Shown here in pieces: positions 62,584 through 64,000 of a stretch of DNA of 64,000 bases. The DNA comes from Streptomyces leeuwenhoekii (lineage in GTDB: Bacteria; Actinomycetota; Actinomycetes; Streptomycetales; Streptomycetaceae), in contig NZ_LN831790.1 of the NCBI RefSeq assembly GCF_001013905.1, positions 1,364,001-1,428,000 on the forward strand. The letters are read 5' to 3'. The notes under the pieces were generated by a model. It worked only from the letters and a program-made list of their open reading frames with translations. It was not told the origin of the DNA and made no database searches. The position numbers and the translations under genes were made by a program. Every line of letters begins with the position of its first letter. The stretch's first letter is position 1.

Positions 62584-62609
62584 AACAATTGTCGTCACCA
62601 ATAGTTGTT
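62584..62609. promoter_or_regulatory. Candidate MarR operator
   Basis: An AT-rich inverted repeat with arms AACAA (62584-62588) and TTGTT (62605-62609) in G+C-rich surroundings, 137 bases upstream of the MarR gene. The AACAA/TTGTT arms are typical of MarR-family sites. Confidence 0.45.
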
Positions 62610-62745
62610 GCCGACCGGCAGGGTGCGAGAGACTGATCCGGCACGCAGTCGTCCCGCCCCGCCGGGGGCCTCGTCCAGGGAGCCCGCCATCGCCCGCCAG
62701 CAGCACACCGTCAGCTCCCCGCCGATCGACGCGCAGGAACCGTGG

Positions 62746-63171
62746 ATGCGCGGGCTGCACGCGGACACGGGCTATCTCCTGTACCGCCTGGGCCTGCGCT
62801 CGGGTCAGTTGTTCAACGCCTTCCTCCAGGAGTCGGGGCTGCGCCTGCGCCACTACGCGCTGCTGCGCTTCCTCGCCACCACCGAGGGCGCGCTGCAACG
62901 GGAGCTGAGCACTCGCCTCGGCTACGACCCCAGCGCCATCGTCGGACTCGTCGACGACCTGGAGAAGCTGGGCTTCGCCGAGCGCCGCCCCTCCCCCGAC
63001 GACCGCCGCAGCCGGATCGTCGTCCTGACCGACGAGGGCCGCGCCTTTCTGCGGGACACCGACGAGACCGGGCTGCGCGTGACCCAGGACCTGCTGGAGC
63101 CGCTCGATCCGGCCGACCGCGAGAGGCTGCACGCGCTGCTGCTGCGGATCGCGGAGGCGGGACTGGCCTGA
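62746..63171 (+). CDS. MarR-family transcriptional regulator
   Basis: 141 residues from ATG 62746 (AGGAA seven bases before); the open frame extends to a TTG at 62605, but no start there has a ribosome-binding site. Winged helix: LRHYALLRFLATTEGALQRE, the recognition helix LGYDPSAIVGLVDDLEKLGF and the wing PSPDDRRSRIVVLTDEG. The flanking helices LLYRLGLRSGQLFNAFLQES and TQDLLEPLDPADRERLHALL form the dimer interface. It probably controls itself and/or the divergent GH4 gene. Confidence 0.88.
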   Translation: MRGLHADTGYLLYRLGLRSGQLFNAFLQESGLRLRHYALLRFLATTEGALQRELSTRLGYDPSAIVGLVDDLEKLGFAERRPSPDDRRSRIVVLTDEGRAFLRDTDETGLRVTQDLLEPLDPADRERLHALLLRIAEAGLA

Positions 63172-63229
63172 CGGCCGGGCCGTTCCCCCGGCCGCGGTGC
63201 CCGGCGTCCGCCGGGCCGCCCCCTGTCCG

Positions 63230-63262
63230 CGTACGGCGCGGCGCCGTACGCTGCGCCGTACG
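63230..63262. promoter_or_regulatory. Palindromic operator upstream of the IclR gene
   Basis: The arms CGTACGGCGC (63230-63239) and GCGCCGTACG (63241-63250) are exact reverse complements around a single G. A further direct copy of GCGCCGTACG lies at 63253-63262. It is 45-77 bases upstream of the IclR-type start, so autoregulation is likely. Confidence 0.6.
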
Positions 63263-63306
63263 CCCTCACCCGCCCGTAGGACGCCCACCGCGAAGGACGC
63301 CCGGTC

Positions 63307-64000
63307 ATGACCGCCCTTCCCCCAGCCGCCGGCTCCGCCCGGACCGGTCGGGCCCGCTCCGCGCCCGAGCGGCTGCTGTCGGTGCTCGCCGTGTTCGACC
63401 ACGCGCACCCGGCGCTGTGCCTGACGGACATCAGCCGGCGGGCCGGGCTCAGTCTGACCACCGCCCACCGGCTGGTGGGCGCGCTGACCGCGTGGGGCGC
63501 GCTGGAGCGGGACGGGTCCGGGCTCTATCACGTCGGACTGCGGCTGTGGGAGCTGGCCGCGCTCGCCCCGCGCGGCCCGGCGCTGCGGCAGATCGCGCTG
63601 CCCTACCTGGAGGACCTCTACGAGGCCACCCACGAGAACGTGCAGCTCGCGGTACGCGACGGCGACGAGGTCGTCTACACGGAGTGGCTGTCGGGGCGGT
63701 CGGCGGTCGGGGTGCACATCCGCGTCGGGGCGCGCTGGCCGCTGCACGCCACCGGGGTCGGGCTGGCGCTCCTGGCCCACGGCGAACCCCGGTTCCAGGA
63801 GGAGTACTGCGCGGGCCCGCTCGCCTCCTACACCCCGTACACGGTGACCGACGGGGCCCGGCTGCGCCGGGTGCTGGCCGAGGTGCGGCGCACCGGCGTG
63901 GCGGTCAGCGCGCGCCAGGTCACCGAGGACGCGCTGTCGGTGGCGGCCGCGGTGCACGGCCCGGGCGGGGCGGTCAGTGCGGCGGTGTCGGTCGTCGTGC
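63307..64000 (+). CDS. IclR-family transcriptional regulator, 3' end outside window
   Basis: 231 codons from ATG 63307 to the window edge. N-terminal winged helix (RLLSVLAVFDHAHPALCLTD, then ISRRAGLSLTTAHRLVGAL; about residues 22-70) and the start of the IclR effector domain (PYLEDLYEATHENVQLAVRD, VYTEWLSGRSAVGV, PLHATGVGLALLAHG). IclR proteins regulate uptake and breakdown of aromatics or short organic acids and bind palindromes near their own start. What it controls may lie beyond the window. Confidence 0.9.
   Translation, partial: MTALPPAAGSARTGRARSAPERLLSVLAVFDHAHPALCLTDISRRAGLSLTTAHRLVGALTAWGALERDGSGLYHVGLRLWELAALAPRGPALRQIALPYLEDLYEATHENVQLAVRDGDEVVYTEWLSGRSAVGVHIRVGARWPLHATGVGLALLAHGEPRFQEEYCAGPLASYTPYTVTDGARLRRVLAEVRRTGVAVSARQVTEDALSVAAAVHGPGGAVSAAVSVVV

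Noticed and set aside
1..64000. tRNA, rRNA, CRISPR arrays, transposases
   Set aside because: None was recognised on reading both strands; a covariance-model scan would be needed to exclude small RNA genes.

Overview
The window is chromosomal DNA of an actinomycete, almost certainly Streptomyces. It has very high G+C with strong G/C bias at third codon positions, GTG/TTG starts, 1-4 base start/stop overlaps, a WhiB-like protein, twin-arginine signals, a small two-domain laccase, a DUF2510 protein and a PcaV-controlled pca operon. From memory, gene order from the laccase to the pca operon and around the phosphopantetheinyl transferase resembles the S. coelicolor SCO6670-SCO6712 neighbourhood; no alignment was run.

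1-13.7 kb is an accessory block. Four genes on the minus strand (about 8551 down to 1, running off the window) encode a WD40-type propeller and three very large proteins: a DUF6603-like beta-rich protein, an 840-residue protein and a protein longer than 659 residues. I cannot assign them to a described pathway. Upstream lie broken genes: a multiply frameshifted gene, a frameshifted hemopexin-repeat gene and a DUF2235 hydrolase broken by a 10-bp tandem duplication. Further on are an intact phospholipase D with a peptidoglycan-binding-like N-terminus, an intact M15-like peptidase with an SH3 domain, and short remnants. It looks like a partly decayed set of envelope- or lipid-targeting proteins around an intact four-gene core.

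13.8-30.1 kb holds a small membrane protein, a methionine aminopeptidase divergent from an XRE regulator, dimethylarginine dimethylaminohydrolase, an acyl-ACP desaturase behind three tandem 12-bp palindromes, a WhiB-like protein, a VOC protein, the laccase, a two-gene secreted redox operon (ThuA plus sugar dehydrogenase; cupredoxin plus DUF1080), divergent LigD-type polymerase and ligase genes, a zinc alcohol dehydrogenase and a DUF3048 lipoprotein.

30.2-37.3 kb is the protocatechuate branch of the beta-ketoadipate pathway: pcaV divergent from pcaIJFHGBL. It is followed by an HTH-less LAL-type ATPase, an MHS transporter, anmK, a DUF2510 membrane protein, a TetR regulator divergent from a PAP2 protein and a DMT-type membrane protein, and a Tat-exported phospholipase C.

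49.7-64 kb carries a second MHS transporter, vanillate demethylase (vanA, a 57-residue ORF, vanB), a GH35 beta-galactosidase, a ligand-binding-domain-only regulator, an XRE/ImmA pair, a metallophosphoesterase/PPTase operon, an ATP-grasp enzyme, a GH4 glycosidase, a MarR regulator and an IclR regulator cut by the window end. Read together, laccase, two MHS transporters, VanAB (vanillate to protocatechuate plus formaldehyde), a candidate formaldehyde-oxidising dehydrogenase and the pca operon form a plausible route from lignin-derived aromatics to acetyl-CoA and succinyl-CoA. No rRNA, tRNA, CRISPR array or insertion sequence was seen.
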